Source: Jatrophihabitans sp. (lineage in GTDB: Bacteria; Actinomycetota; Actinomycetes; Mycobacteriales; Jatrophihabitantaceae). Taken from it: a stretch of 64,000 nucleotides of DNA. The translations under genes and the position numbers were made by a program. A model generated the notes under the pieces. That model saw only the letters and a list, made by a program, of their open reading frames with translations. It was not told the origin of the DNA and ran no database searches. Positions 1 through 7,931 of this stretch are shown one piece after another; the stretch's first letter is position 1; every line of letters begins with the position of its first letter. The DNA is taken from contig DASWNX010000014.1 of NCBI GenBank assembly GCA_036399055.1, forward strand, positions 1 to 64,000, written 5' to 3'.

Positions 1-483
1 GGCAAGCAGACCGGCAACTGGGACGCCACCACCGCCGGCCGGGTGTTCAACTCCTTCATCCAGAAGAACCCCGACCTCGGCGCGGTGATGGTCGCCAACG
101 ACACCATGGCCGGCGCCGTGATCACCAACCTGACCAACCTGCGCCTCAACGGCAAGGTCGCGGTCTCCGGTCAGGACGCCTCTCCGGCCGGCCTGCAGCA
201 GATCCTGGCGGGCAACCAGTGCTTCACCATCTACAAGCCGTCCACCGGTGAAGCCGGTCCGGCGGTCGAGGCGGCGGCCAGACTGGCCAACGGCGAGATC
301 CCGCAGACCACCCAGAAGATCAAGGACCCCAAGACCGGTCAGGACGTCCCGGCCATCCTGGCCGAGCCGGTCGTGATCACCAAGGAGAACGTCGCCGACC
401 CGATCAACGACGGCTACACCGCCAAGGACCAGGTGTGCACCGGCAGGTTCGCCGCCCTGTGCCAGGCGGCCGGCGTCAAGTAA
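1..483 (+). CDS. xylF: Xylose-type ABC transporter substrate-binding protein, C-terminal fragment
   Basis: The gene is open at the left edge of the window; 160 residues remain, ending in TAA. It is the C-terminal lobe of a periplasmic-binding-protein fold of the XylF/RbsB class. The fragment shows the usual 'VMVANDTMAGA' strand-helix and 'VSGQDASPAGLQQILAGNQCFTIYK', as in sugar binders that report the next domain of the closed cleft. In a Gram-positive cell it would be a lipoprotein or secreted protein delivering sugar to XylGH; the signal peptide lies outside the window. The xylG and xylH genes follow on the same strand, and a stem-loop sits between this gene and xylG. Xylose is the best guess from the gene order and the ROK regulator; another pentose is possible. 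Confidence 0.85.
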   Translation, partial: GKQTGNWDATTAGRVFNSFIQKNPDLGAVMVANDTMAGAVITNLTNLRLNGKVAVSGQDASPAGLQQILAGNQCFTIYKPSTGEAGPAVEAAARLANGEIPQTTQKIKDPKTGQDVPAILAEPVVITKENVADPINDGYTAKDQVCTGRFAALCQAAGVK

Positions 484-489
484 GCCCGC

Positions 490-530
490 GCGCCAGGCGG
501 CCAGCAGCGCACCTGCCGGCCGCCTGGCGC
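490..530 (+). promoter_or_regulatory. Intercistronic stem-loop after xylF
   Basis: A perfect 13-bp inverted repeat (GCGCCAGGCGGCC at 490-502, its complement at 518-530) encloses a 15-nt loop with a further GCAG/CTGC pairing. It starts seven bases after the xylF stop. No T-run follows, so it looks more like a 3' stability or partial-termination element than a full terminator. Such hairpins after binding-protein genes commonly give the binding protein a higher transcript level than its ATPase and permease. The structure is seen; the role is inferred. Confidence 0.6.
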
Positions 531-582
531 CCTCCAACTCGCTCTGCGCGCCGCCCGATCTGATAGGGCGCTGCGCTGGCAC

Positions 583-614
583 CTCAGCCTCACCAGTTCT
601 CAGCCTCACCAGCT
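583..614 (+). repeat. 16-bp tandem duplication upstream of xylG
   Basis: CTCAGCCTCACCAGTT is followed immediately by the same 16 bases with one change near the end (CT for TT). It lies in the xylF-xylG spacer, 30 bp before the xylG start region. No function is evident. Confidence 0.7.
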
Positions 615-645
615 TCACCGCCGCCACGACCCAGTCCGAGGTCGG

Positions 646-1464
646 ATGCGAAAGGACTTGAGACCCTTGACCACTCAGAACGACCCGCCGCTGCTACAGC
701 TGCGCAACGTCAATAAGAGCTTCGGCCCGGTGCAGGTGCTGCACGACGTGAGCTTCGAAGCCCGAGCCGGTGAGGTGGTGTCGCTGATCGGTGACAACGG
801 CGCCGGCAAGTCGACCCTGGTCAAGTGCATCGGCGGGACGTACACCATCGACTCCGGCGAGTACCTGTTCGAGGGCGCGCCGGTGCACGTCCGCTCGCCT
901 CGTGACTCGGCCGCCCTCGGCATCGAGATCGTCTACCAGGACCTGGCGCTGTGCGAGAACCTCGACATCGTCCAGAACATGTTCCTGGGCCGCGAACGCA
1001 AACGCGGCGTCACCCTGGACGAGAACTCGATGGAGAAGGCGGCTGCCGAGACCCTGGCCTCGCTGTCCGTGCGCACGGTCAAGTCGGTCCGGCAGCGGGT
1101 GTCGAGCCTGTCCGGCGGCCAGCGTCAGACGGTGGCCATCGCCAAGTCGGTGCTGTGGAACTCCAAGGTCGTCATCCTCGACGAGCCGACCGCCGCCCTC
1201 GGCGTGGCCCAGACCGCCCAGGTGCTCGAACTGGTGCGCCGGCTGGCCGACCGCGGCCTGGCGGTCGTGCTGATCTCGCACAACATGCTCGACGTGCTGG
1301 AGGTCTCGGACCGGATCGCCGCGCTCTACCTCGGCCAACTGGTCGCCATCGTCGACCGCTCCTCTGTGAACCAGACCCAGCTCGTCGAGCTGATCACCAC
1401 CGGACGATCCGACAGCGTCACCGGCGTCGCGGCAACCTCTGGCGCGACGGGAGTGCGGGCATGA
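646..1464 (+). CDS. xylG: Xylose-type ABC transporter ATP-binding protein
   Basis: A 272-residue single-domain ABC ATPase that powers sugar import through XylH. Visible motifs are Walker A GDNGAGKST (49-57), Q-loop Q98, signature LSGGQ (155-159), Walker B VVILDE (175-180) and the switch His212. E. coli XylG is about twice this length with two ABC domains; single-domain versions are the normal actinobacterial form, so this is not a truncation. The ATG has a weak GAGGT three bases upstream. A TTG at 667 sits 10 bases behind AAAGGA and is an equally good start. The stop overlaps the xylH ATG (ATGA), so the two are translationally coupled. Confidence 0.9.
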   Translation: MRKDLRPLTTQNDPPLLQLRNVNKSFGPVQVLHDVSFEARAGEVVSLIGDNGAGKSTLVKCIGGTYTIDSGEYLFEGAPVHVRSPRDSAALGIEIVYQDLALCENLDIVQNMFLGRERKRGVTLDENSMEKAAAETLASLSVRTVKSVRQRVSSLSGGQRQTVAIAKSVLWNSKVVILDEPTAALGVAQTAQVLELVRRLADRGLAVVLISHNMLDVLEVSDRIAALYLGQLVAIVDRSSVNQTQLVELITTGRSDSVTGVAATSGATGVRA

Positions 1465-2837
1465 CCACCTCTGACACGTCCTCGGCGACCGCGGCCCCAC
1501 CCGGGCCGGAGGAGCCGTCAGACCCGGCCGGCCTGGCCGTGCTGGCCTCGACCGCTCCGGTCGGCAACGGCATCGGCGACTACGCCCGCAACTACGTCTC
1601 CCGGCTGCGCGGCGGCGACATGGGCTCGTTGCCGGCCATCACCGGCCTGGTCGTGCTGGTCATCCTGTTCGGCATCCTGCAACCGTCCTTCGCCAGCCTC
1701 TACAACACCGCGGTGCTGCTCACCGAGGGCTCCGGGCCGATCGTCATCGCGATGGGCCTGGTGTTCGTGCTGCTGCTCGGCGAGATCGACCTGTCCGCCG
1801 GCTACGCCGCTGGCGTCTGCGCTGCGGTCATGGTCCGGGTGATGGTCGGCTACAACGCGCCATGGCCGGTCTCCATCGGGCTGGCGCTGCTCACCGGCAT
1901 CGTGATCGGCGTGCTGATCGGGCTGCTGCGGGCCAAGCTGCGCATCCCGTCCTTCGTCGTCACGCTGGCCTTCTTCCTCGCCTTCCAGGGCGTGGCGCTC
2001 TACATCCTGAACAACTTCAAGGGCCAGCAGGGCAACGTCACCGTCACCGACGAACTGGTCAACGGCATCAACAACGGGCAGATGCCGTTGTGGGCCGGCT
2101 GGCTGTTCGCCGCGCTGTGCGTGCTGCTCTACGCCGGCGTCAAGCTCTCGGCCAGCCTCAGCCGGCGCCGTGCGGGGCTCTCGGCCGAGCCGACCTCGGT
2201 GCTGGCGCTCAAGATCGCGGGCCTGGCGGTGCTGGTCTTCGGCATGGTCTACGTGCTGAGCAAGAACCGGGCGATCGTCAAGACCTCCTCGATCGAGAAC
2301 GTCAACGGCCAGCTGGTCCGGGTGCCTGCGCCCCGGCTGGAGGGCGTGCCGTGGGTGATCCCGCTGGTGGTGACGCTGCTGGTGATCGGCACCTTCGTGC
2401 TGACCCGGACCCGCTACGGCCGCCACGTCTACGCCGTCGGCGGCAACGAGGAGGCCGCCCGCCGGGCCGGCGTGCCGGTCGACCGGATCAGGATCTCGGT
2501 GTTCGTGATCAGCTCGTTCATGGCCGCCATCGGCGGCATCCTGATCGCCAGCAACGTCAAGTCGGTCAGCGTGGACAACTACGGCGGCAACACCCTGCTG
2601 CTGGCGGTCGGCGCGGCGGTGATCGGCGGCACCAGCCTGTTCGGCGGCAAGGGCCGGATCATCGACGCGATCATCGGCGGCATGGTGGTCGAGGTGATCT
2701 ACAACGGCATGGCCGACCTGGTCAAGGGCACCAACGGCTCGTCGGTGCAGTACGTCGTGACCGGCCTGGTGCTGATGCTGGCCGCGGCGATCGACGCGCT
2801 CTCGCGCAGACGGGCCGGCGCGGCCGGCCTCGGCTGA
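1461..2837 (+). CDS. xylH: Xylose-type ABC transporter permease
   Basis: A 458-residue integral membrane permease of the XylH/RbsC (BPD_transp_2) family. A Pro/Ser-rich cytoplasmic N-terminus of about 50 residues precedes roughly ten hydrophobic helices. The EAA-like loop reads 'YAVGGNEEAARRAGVPVDRIR', and 'GEIDLSAGYAAGVCAA' is typical of the family. The frame stays open upstream through xylG, but the ATG overlapping the xylG stop matches homologue N-termini and the coupled arrangement. A long insertion between the middle helices (about 200-300) is characteristic of XylH as opposed to RbsC. The sugar specificity is inferred. Confidence 0.9.
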   Translation: MTTSDTSSATAAPPGPEEPSDPAGLAVLASTAPVGNGIGDYARNYVSRLRGGDMGSLPAITGLVVLVILFGILQPSFASLYNTAVLLTEGSGPIVIAMGLVFVLLLGEIDLSAGYAAGVCAAVMVRVMVGYNAPWPVSIGLALLTGIVIGVLIGLLRAKLRIPSFVVTLAFFLAFQGVALYILNNFKGQQGNVTVTDELVNGINNGQMPLWAGWLFAALCVLLYAGVKLSASLSRRRAGLSAEPTSVLALKIAGLAVLVFGMVYVLSKNRAIVKTSSIENVNGQLVRVPAPRLEGVPWVIPLVVTLLVIGTFVLTRTRYGRHVYAVGGNEEAARRAGVPVDRIRISVFVISSFMAAIGGILIASNVKSVSVDNYGGNTLLLAVGAAVIGGTSLFGGKGRIIDAIIGGMVVEVIYNGMADLVKGTNGSSVQYVVTGLVLMLAAAIDALSRRRAGAAGLG

Positions 2838-2843
2838 CATCCG

Positions 2844-4055
2844 TTGGCCGCCCAGCGGGTCGCGGTTCGGCCGGAGGAGATCCGCCGCCACAACCTCAGC
2901 CGGCTGCTGCGCTCCATCCACCAGCACGGCGAGCTCACCCGCGCTGACCTGACCGCGGCGATGGGGCTCAACCGCAGCACCATCGGCGCCCTGGTCGCGG
3001 ACCTGGTCGCGCTGGGGCTGGTCACCGAGTACGTGCCCTCTGGCGGTGACCGGGCCGGCCGGCCCTCGCACGTGGTGGCCCCGCGTCCGGACGGGCCCTA
3101 CGTGCTGGCTGTCGACGTAGCGGTCGAGCGGATCGTGACGGCCGCGGTAGGGCTCGGGGGCACGGTGCTCGAACGTCGGGACACCGCTATCGAGGGACCG
3201 GACCGGCGACCCCAGGCCGTGGTCGGGCGCATCGTCTCCGACGCCGGCTGGCTGGCTGACCGGTTGCCCGGCTCGCAGGGCCCGGTCGGCATCGGAGTCA
3301 GCATCCCGGGCACCGTGCGCCGCCAGGACGGCTTCGTCGAGCACGCCCCGAACCTCGGCTGGCGAGCGGTGCCGTTCGCCGAGTTGCTGGCCGCCGCGAT
3401 GCCGGCCCGGCTGGACGTGCAGGTCGGCAACGACGCCGACCTCGGAGCGGTCGCCGAGCATCAGCGCGGGGCGGCGATCGGCTATGACCACATGGTCTAT
3501 CTCAACGGCAGCGTCGGCGTCGGCAGCGGCATCATCGCCGAGGGCGGCCAGTTGCACGGGGTCGGCGGTTACGCCGGCGAGATCGGCCACATGACCATCA
3601 ACCCGGACGGCCCGCCGTGCCACTGCGGCAGCACCGGCTGCATCGAGACCTACATCGGCGAGCACGCCCTGCTTCGGGCGGCCGGGGTCCCCGACCGGCA
3701 CGGACCCCGGGCCGTCGCCGCGGTGTTCGAGGCCGCGGCGGCCGGCGAGCGGCGGGCGGCCGACGCGGTGGGCACGGTGGCCCTGTGGCTCGGCCGCAGC
3801 CTGGCCAACGTGGTCAACTGCTTCAACCCGCAGGCGATCGTGGTGGGCGGCTCGCTGGCCGAGGTGGTCCGGCTGGACCGCGCGACCGTGGAGGCCGAGC
3901 TCGACCGGCGGGCGATGGCCGCGGCCCGGGCCGGCGTGCAGGTGCTGCTGCCGGGGCTGGACCAGGACTCGGCGCTGATCGGCGCCGCCGAGCTTGCGTT
4001 TCAGAGCCTGCTGACCTCGCCGGACTCGCTGGTGGGCTCGTTCGCCGCGAACTGA
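2844..4055 (+). CDS. ROK-family transcriptional repressor (XylR-like)
   Basis: A 403-residue regulator with an N-terminal winged helix (about 12-65, 'HGELTRADLTAAMGLNRSTIGALVADL') and a C-terminal ROK sugar-kinase fold. The ROK zinc motif CHCGSTGCIE is intact. The ATP-phosphate loop expected in glucokinases (DxGxT) reads DVAVERI, so catalysis is unlikely and the domain probably only senses sugar. It begins with TTG six bases after xylH, which places it in the transporter operon, and it is the probable local repressor of xylFGH. The exact effector is not visible. Confidence 0.88.
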   Translation: MAAQRVAVRPEEIRRHNLSRLLRSIHQHGELTRADLTAAMGLNRSTIGALVADLVALGLVTEYVPSGGDRAGRPSHVVAPRPDGPYVLAVDVAVERIVTAAVGLGGTVLERRDTAIEGPDRRPQAVVGRIVSDAGWLADRLPGSQGPVGIGVSIPGTVRRQDGFVEHAPNLGWRAVPFAELLAAAMPARLDVQVGNDADLGAVAEHQRGAAIGYDHMVYLNGSVGVGSGIIAEGGQLHGVGGYAGEIGHMTINPDGPPCHCGSTGCIETYIGEHALLRAAGVPDRHGPRAVAAVFEAAAAGERRAADAVGTVALWLGRSLANVVNCFNPQAIVVGGSLAEVVRLDRATVEAELDRRAMAAARAGVQVLLPGLDQDSALIGAAELAFQSLLTSPDSLVGSFAAN

Positions 4056-4176
4056 GCGAATGCTCGAGACCCAGCAGGACCGTCGGCGCAGCAACATCGA
4101 CGGTTATCGGCTGGCGCAATGCCAGACCCGCCACGGCAAAAGTCACTGGCGATCGACGGTCACGTCCCGCCCTTGA

Positions 4177-4299
4177 TTACTTAGGACGGGGCTTTCCGGC
4201 ATCGTCGCGCTTCTCGCGCCAGCGACCATCCTTGTTGCGGTCACGCTCCTGCGTGCCGCCGCCCTTTTTAGGTACCTGGGGAGGCTTCGGCTTAGTCAT
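4177..4299 (-). CDS. 40-residue highly basic small protein, unknown function
   Basis: ATG to TAA, 40 codons. The product is rich in Lys, Arg, Pro and Gly: it begins MTKPKPPQVPKKGGG and ends RDDAGKPRPK, with a central RDRNKDGRWREKR stretch. A GGAAGGG Shine-Dalgarno sequence precedes the ATG by seven bases, and a TATAAT promoter lies about 65 bp upstream. No recognised domain; the composition predicts a disordered, nucleic-acid- or ribosome-binding peptide. It stands alone between the sugar operon and a toxin-antitoxin pair. Coding status rests on the SD, the promoter and the coherent composition, not on homology. Confidence 0.6.
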   Translation of the reverse strand: MTKPKPPQVPKKGGGTQERDRNKDGRWREKRDDAGKPRPK

Positions 4300-4347
4300 A
4301 CGATCACCCTTCCCTGTAAAAGCAGCGGGCCGCTATAGCGAGCATCT

Positions 4348-4373
4348 AATCGACACCATTGTCGATTATATCA
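4348..4373 (-). promoter_or_regulatory. Extended -10 promoter with overlapping palindrome
   Basis: On the minus strand TGATATAAT (TGnTATAAT, an extended -10) lies about 65 bases before the 40-residue gene. It is immediately followed, with three bases shared, by AATCGACACCATTGTCGATT, an 8-bp inverted repeat around a 4-base centre (4348-4367 on the plus strand). No good -35 is visible, consistent with extended -10 recognition. The palindrome straddles the expected transcription start, a classical operator position. A perfect TATAAT is rare in such GC-rich DNA. Confidence 0.6.
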
Positions 4374-4462
4374 GTCGCGTGGATCACGCGCCCGACTTGC
4401 CTGCTTAGCGGGCTGACTGGGCACCACCCACAGGCAGTAGGGGGTCACACGGTCTCAGAGAC

Positions 4463-4744
4463 TCAACGCGAGCGGTACACATCCGCCCGCCTGGCGATCT
4501 TAAGGATGTACATCGCCTTGGCGTCATCGTCGAGCCGATAGATGATGCGGTAGTCACCGCGGCGGGCAGCCCATCGTCCGGTCAACTCGCCCTGCAAGGG
4601 CTTCCCGCGACGCTTCGGTTCTTGGGCGAGGCTGCCGAAAACGAAGGCCACCAGCGGCTCGGCGACCCGCGGCGGGACCGTTTGCAGACTACGCAGCGCG
4701 GCGGCGGTGAGCACCGTCCGGTACCCCGGCGTATCGCGGCTCAC
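4463..4744 (-). CDS. RelE/ParE-family toxin
   Basis: A 93-residue toxin of the RelE superfamily. The core 'RWAARRGDYRIIYRLDDDAKAMYILKIARRADVYR' carries the conserved basic and tyrosine residues of ribosome-dependent mRNA interferases, and the length is typical. It starts with GTG overlapping the antitoxin stop (GTGA), the usual antitoxin-first order with coupled translation. The expected role is translation arrest when the antitoxin is degraded; a ParE-like gyrase target cannot be excluded from sequence. Confidence 0.88.
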   Translation of the reverse strand: MSRDTPGYRTVLTAAALRSLQTVPPRVAEPLVAFVFGSLAQEPKRRGKPLQGELTGRWAARRGDYRIIYRLDDDAKAMYILKIARRADVYRSR

Positions 4745-5019
4745 CGCCGCGGCGGCAGGTTCAACGCCTGGCGAACCTGGGTTTCGTCGTAGAGTAGCCC
4801 TGCGGCGACGTCTTCTTCGGCCTGGGCCAGATCTTCAAGGATTCGCGGCTGAGAGAGCCAGAACAGCGTCTCCTGCATCGACTCCCACTCCTCGGCCGAC
4901 ACCATCACCACTGCGGGCCGGCCGTTACGCGTGATGGTGAACTGTTCGTGTTCCACCTCGGCGCGCTCGGTGTACTCCGACAGGTGCGCCTTCAGGTCGG
5001 ACAGTGACGTGGTCTCCAT
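4741..5019 (-). CDS. Phd/YefM-family antitoxin
   Basis: A 92-residue antitoxin. The N-terminus 'TTSLSDLKAHLSEYTERAE' followed by 'FTITRNGRPAVVMVSAEEWESMQET' is the canonical Phd/YefM DNA-binding dimer fold. The acidic C-terminal half (about 60-85) would wrap the toxin. GGAGG is only one base before the ATG, an unusually tight spacing, but no alternative start fits the family N-terminus. With its toxin it should repress its own promoter. Confidence 0.9.
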   Translation of the reverse strand: METTSLSDLKAHLSEYTERAEVEHEQFTITRNGRPAVVMVSAEEWESMQETLFWLSQPRILEDLAQAEEDVAAGLLYDETQVRQALNLPPRR

Positions 5020-5026
5020 GCCTCCG

Positions 5027-5045
5027 ATTGTAGGACCGAATTCGG
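5027..5045 (-). promoter_or_regulatory. Toxin-antitoxin promoter and probable operator
   Basis: TACAAT (minus strand, 5032-5027) is a good -10 element 7 bp before the antitoxin ATG. Directly upstream is CCGAATTCGG (5036-5045), a perfect 10-bp palindrome placed where the antitoxin or the complex would block RNA polymerase. The mRNA leader would be only a few bases or absent. Confidence 0.5.
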
Positions 5046-5099
5046 GTCGTCACTAGAACTAAATCGCGACCTGTCTACTCGGCCGGACTCCCTGACATC

Positions 5100-7034
5100 T
5101 CAGACAGGGGCATCGCGGAGCGGCGCCTCTACGTCATCCACCTGTTCTTGCCTGCCGGGCGCGAACTGGGTGCGGTACAGCTCGGCGTACAGCCCGCCGG
5201 CCCGCAGCAGCTCGTCGTGGGTGCCCGACTCCACGATCCGTCCCTCGTCGATCACTAGCACCTGGTCGGCGGCCCGGATGGTCGAGAGCCGGTGCGCGAT
5301 CACCAGCGACGTCCGGCCGTGCAACGCCACCGCCAGGGCTAGCTGCACCGCGCGCTCGCTCTCGCTGTCCAGGTGGGCGGTGGCCTCGTCCAGGATCACG
5401 ATCGGCGGCGCCTTGAGCAGCAGCCGGGCGATCGCGATCCGCTGCTTCTCCCCGCCCGAGAGCCGATAGCCGCGGTCCCCGACTACGGTGTCGAGCTGGT
5501 CGGGCAGCTCGGCGATCTTGTCGGCGATGTTGGCGGCCAGCAACGCCTGCCACAGCTCGGCGTCGGTGGCCTGGGGCCGGGCGTAGCGCAGGTTGGCCGC
5601 GATCGTGTCGTGGAACAGGTGGGCGTCCTGGCTGACCACCCCGATCATGTCGCGCAGCGACTGCTGGGTGACCGACCGGACGTCGTGGCCGCCGATGCGC
5701 ACCGAGCCCGAGCGGACGTCATAGATCCGGGGCAGCAGCTGGCTGATGGTGGTCTTGCCCGCGCCCGACGGCCCGACCAGGGCGACCATCTGGCCGGCCT
5801 GGGCGGTGAAGCTCACCCCGCGCAGCACGTCCTGGCTCGGTGTCTGATCAAGCACCGCGACGTCTTCCAGCGAGGCCAGCGAGACCTCCGAGGCGGTGGG
5901 GTAGGAGAACCAGACGTCGTCGAACTCCACGCTCGCCTCGTCCGGCGTGACCTCAAGCGGCTTGGCGTCCGGGGCGTCGTCGATCAGCGGCGCCAGGTCG
6001 AGCACCTCGAAGACCCGGTCGAAGCTGACCAGCGCGCTCATCACGTCGACCCGGACGTTGGACAGCGCCATCAGCGGGCCGTACAGCCGTGACAGCAGCA
6101 GCGCCAGGGTGACCACGGTGCCGGTCGAGAGCTGGCCGGTGAGCGCGTAGTAGCCGCCCAGGCCGTAGACCAGCGCCTGGGCCAGGCTGGCCACCAGGCC
6201 GAGCGCGGCGAACAGGGTCCGGCCGTACATCGCCGAGCGCACCCCGATGTCGCGCACCCGGGCTGCCCGCGCCCGGAAGGAGGACGACTCGTCCGAGTGC
6301 TTGCCGAAAAGCTTGACCAGCAAGGCGCCGGAGACGTTGAAACGCTCGGTCATGGTGGTGTTCATCGAGGCGTTGAGCCCGTAGGCCTCCCGGGTGATGA
6401 CCTGCAGCGTGCTGCCGATCCGCTTGGCCGGCAGCACGAACACCGGGAGCAGGGTCAGGGCGAGGGCGGTGATCTGCCAGGACAGCGTGAACATCACGGC
6501 CGCGGTGAACACCAGGCCGAAGACGTTGCTGACCACGCCGGACAGGGTGGAGGTGAACGCCTGCTGGGCGCCCAGCACGTCGCCGTTGAGCCGGCTGACC
6601 AGGGCGCCGGTCTGGGTGCGGGTGAAGAAGGCCAGCGGCATCCGCTGGATGTGGTCGAAGACCGAGGTGCGCATGTCGAAGATCAGGCCCTCACCGATCC
6701 TGGCCGAGTACCAGCGCTGGGCCAGCGACAGGCCGGCGTCGACTACCGCCAGGCCGGCGATGATCACCGCGATCCAGACCACCACCCGCACCTCGCCCCG
6801 GCTGGTGATCTCGTTGATCACCCGGCCGGCGAGCACCGGGGTGGCGACCCCGATCAGCGCGTCGAACACGATCATGAACAGGAACAGCGACAGCTCGCGG
6901 CGGTAAGGCCGGGCGAAGGCGATCACCCGGCGCGCGGTGCCGGCGCGCAGCGGCCGCTTGGCCAGTGAGGAGTCCCGTTGCATCGAGCGCATCACCGAGT
7001 AATTGCCACGGGGCATCATCGCGTCATCACCCAT
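5100..7034 (-). CDS. ABC transporter, fused permease/ATP-binding half-exporter
   Basis: 644 residues: a type I exporter membrane domain (about 45-345, six hydrophobic segments) and an ABC domain (about 367-620). Walker A GPSGAGKT (421-428), signature LSGGE (525-529), Walker B IVILDE (545-550) and H581 are intact, so it should act as a homodimer or with a partner encoded elsewhere. A 25-residue insertion (380-405) lies between the 'FSYPT' strand and Walker A. A GATAAT box ends only three bases before the first ATG, so translation may really begin at Met6 or Met7 (7019 or 7016). The substrate is unknown; multidrug or lipid export is typical of the family. Confidence 0.88.
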   Translation of the reverse strand: MGDDAMMPRGNYSVMRSMQRDSSLAKRPLRAGTARRVIAFARPYRRELSLFLFMIVFDALIGVATPVLAGRVINEITSRGEVRVVVWIAVIIAGLAVVDAGLSLAQRWYSARIGEGLIFDMRTSVFDHIQRMPLAFFTRTQTGALVSRLNGDVLGAQQAFTSTLSGVVSNVFGLVFTAAVMFTLSWQITALALTLLPVFVLPAKRIGSTLQVITREAYGLNASMNTTMTERFNVSGALLVKLFGKHSDESSSFRARAARVRDIGVRSAMYGRTLFAALGLVASLAQALVYGLGGYYALTGQLSTGTVVTLALLLSRLYGPLMALSNVRVDVMSALVSFDRVFEVLDLAPLIDDAPDAKPLEVTPDEASVEFDDVWFSYPTASEVSLASLEDVAVLDQTPSQDVLRGVSFTAQAGQMVALVGPSGAGKTTISQLLPRIYDVRSGSVRIGGHDVRSVTQQSLRDMIGVVSQDAHLFHDTIAANLRYARPQATDAELWQALLAANIADKIAELPDQLDTVVGDRGYRLSGGEKQRIAIARLLLKAPPIVILDEATAHLDSESERAVQLALAVALHGRTSLVIAHRLSTIRAADQVLVIDEGRIVESGTHDELLRAGGLYAELYRTQFAPGRQEQVDDVEAPLRDAPV

Positions 7035-7122
7035 CGATTATCGACGCGCGGGGAAAACCTGCCGCCGGCACACGGGCTTAATTCGCTGGCAGCGCAACCG
7101 CCTGAGTTCGGCAGCCGCCGGA

Positions 7123-7917
7123 TCACTCGTCCAGGCCGACCAGCGTCCGGAGCACGCGGTGCTGCGCCTCCCGCTCGGCCCGCTCCTGCTCGGCCTGGGA
7201 CCGGCCCGACGCTGCCAGCAGCAGCGCCTTGATCTCGGTCACCGCCGCTGCCGGCTGTTTCAGGATCCGGCTCACGAACCGCTCCCCCGCCGCGGCCAGC
7301 TCGGCCGCGTTCACCACGGTGCTCACCAGCCCGATCCGCAGCGCCTCGGCGGCGTCCACCCGGCGGCCGGTGAGGCAGATCTCGGCAGCCCGGGAGTAGC
7401 CGACCAGCTCGAGCAGGCGCTTGGTCCCGCCCAGGTCGGGCACCAGTCCGAGGTTGACCTCGGCCATGCTGAACTGGGCGTCCTCGGCGGCGATCCGGAC
7501 GTCACACGCCAGGCTGAGCTGAAAGCCGGCCCCGACCGCGTGGCCCTGCACCAGCGCCACGCTGACCAAGCCGGGGCGCGCGAACACCGCCAGACCCTCC
7601 TGATAGCCGGCGATCTCGGCGCTGGCCTCGTCGTGATCTGCCTGGGCCAGATCCAGGACGCTCGGGATCCCCTCGATGCCTTGCGGCGTGAACATCGCCC
7701 GGTCCAGGCCCGCGGAGAAGGACGGCCCCTCGCCGCGCACCACCAGCACCCGCACGGTGCCGGGCAGCGCGTTGACCGTCCGGGTCAACCACTCCCAGGT
7801 CAACGGGTTCTGCACGTTGCGCTTGGCCGGCCGGTTCAGGGTGAAGGTGGCGACCTGATCCGCTTCGGACAGCTCGACGACGAACCCGGCGGCAGCCGGA
7901 ACCTCAGCCGGCCGCAA
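7123..7917 (-). CDS. Enoyl-CoA hydratase/isomerase (crotonase family)
   Basis: 264 residues of the crotonase fold. The oxyanion-hole segments are 'FSAGLD' (67-72) and 'GHAVGAGFQLSLACD' (126-139). Both catalytic glutamates align with hydratase: E153 in 'SMAEVNLGLVP' and E179 in 'RAAEICLTG'. It probably hydrates an unsaturated acyl-CoA in fatty-acid or amino-acid breakdown. The TTG start lies 14 bases after the Gbn-like gene and has only a weak ribosome site, so it is probably read from that gene's transcript. Confidence 0.85.
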   Translation of the reverse strand: MRPAEVPAAAGFVVELSEADQVATFTLNRPAKRNVQNPLTWEWLTRTVNALPGTVRVLVVRGEGPSFSAGLDRAMFTPQGIEGIPSVLDLAQADHDEASAEIAGYQEGLAVFARPGLVSVALVQGHAVGAGFQLSLACDVRIAAEDAQFSMAEVNLGLVPDLGGTKRLLELVGYSRAAEICLTGRRVDAAEALRIGLVSTVVNAAELAAAGERFVSRILKQPAAAVTEIKALLLAASGRSQAEQERAEREAQHRVLRTLVGLDE

Positions 7918-7931
7918 GCCGGTCTCGGGCG

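Noticed and set aside
646-1464. xylG as a truncated pseudogene because it has one ABC domain
   Set aside because: All ATPase motifs are intact, and single-domain XylG is normal in actinobacteria.
1461-2837. The xylH frame extended upstream to 951
   Set aside because: The extra 170 residues are out-of-frame xylG sequence; the ATGA-coupled ATG gives the family N-terminus.
1518-4097. 859-residue minus-strand open frame opposite xylH and the ROK gene
   Set aside because: Arg/Gly/His/Gln-rich low-complexity translation with no domain; a shadow of GC-biased third positions in the real genes.
7123-7917. Crotonase-family protein lacking a catalytic glutamate
   Set aside because: Closer alignment places both glutamates (E153 and E179); the Asp in 'VPDLGG' is not the catalytic position.
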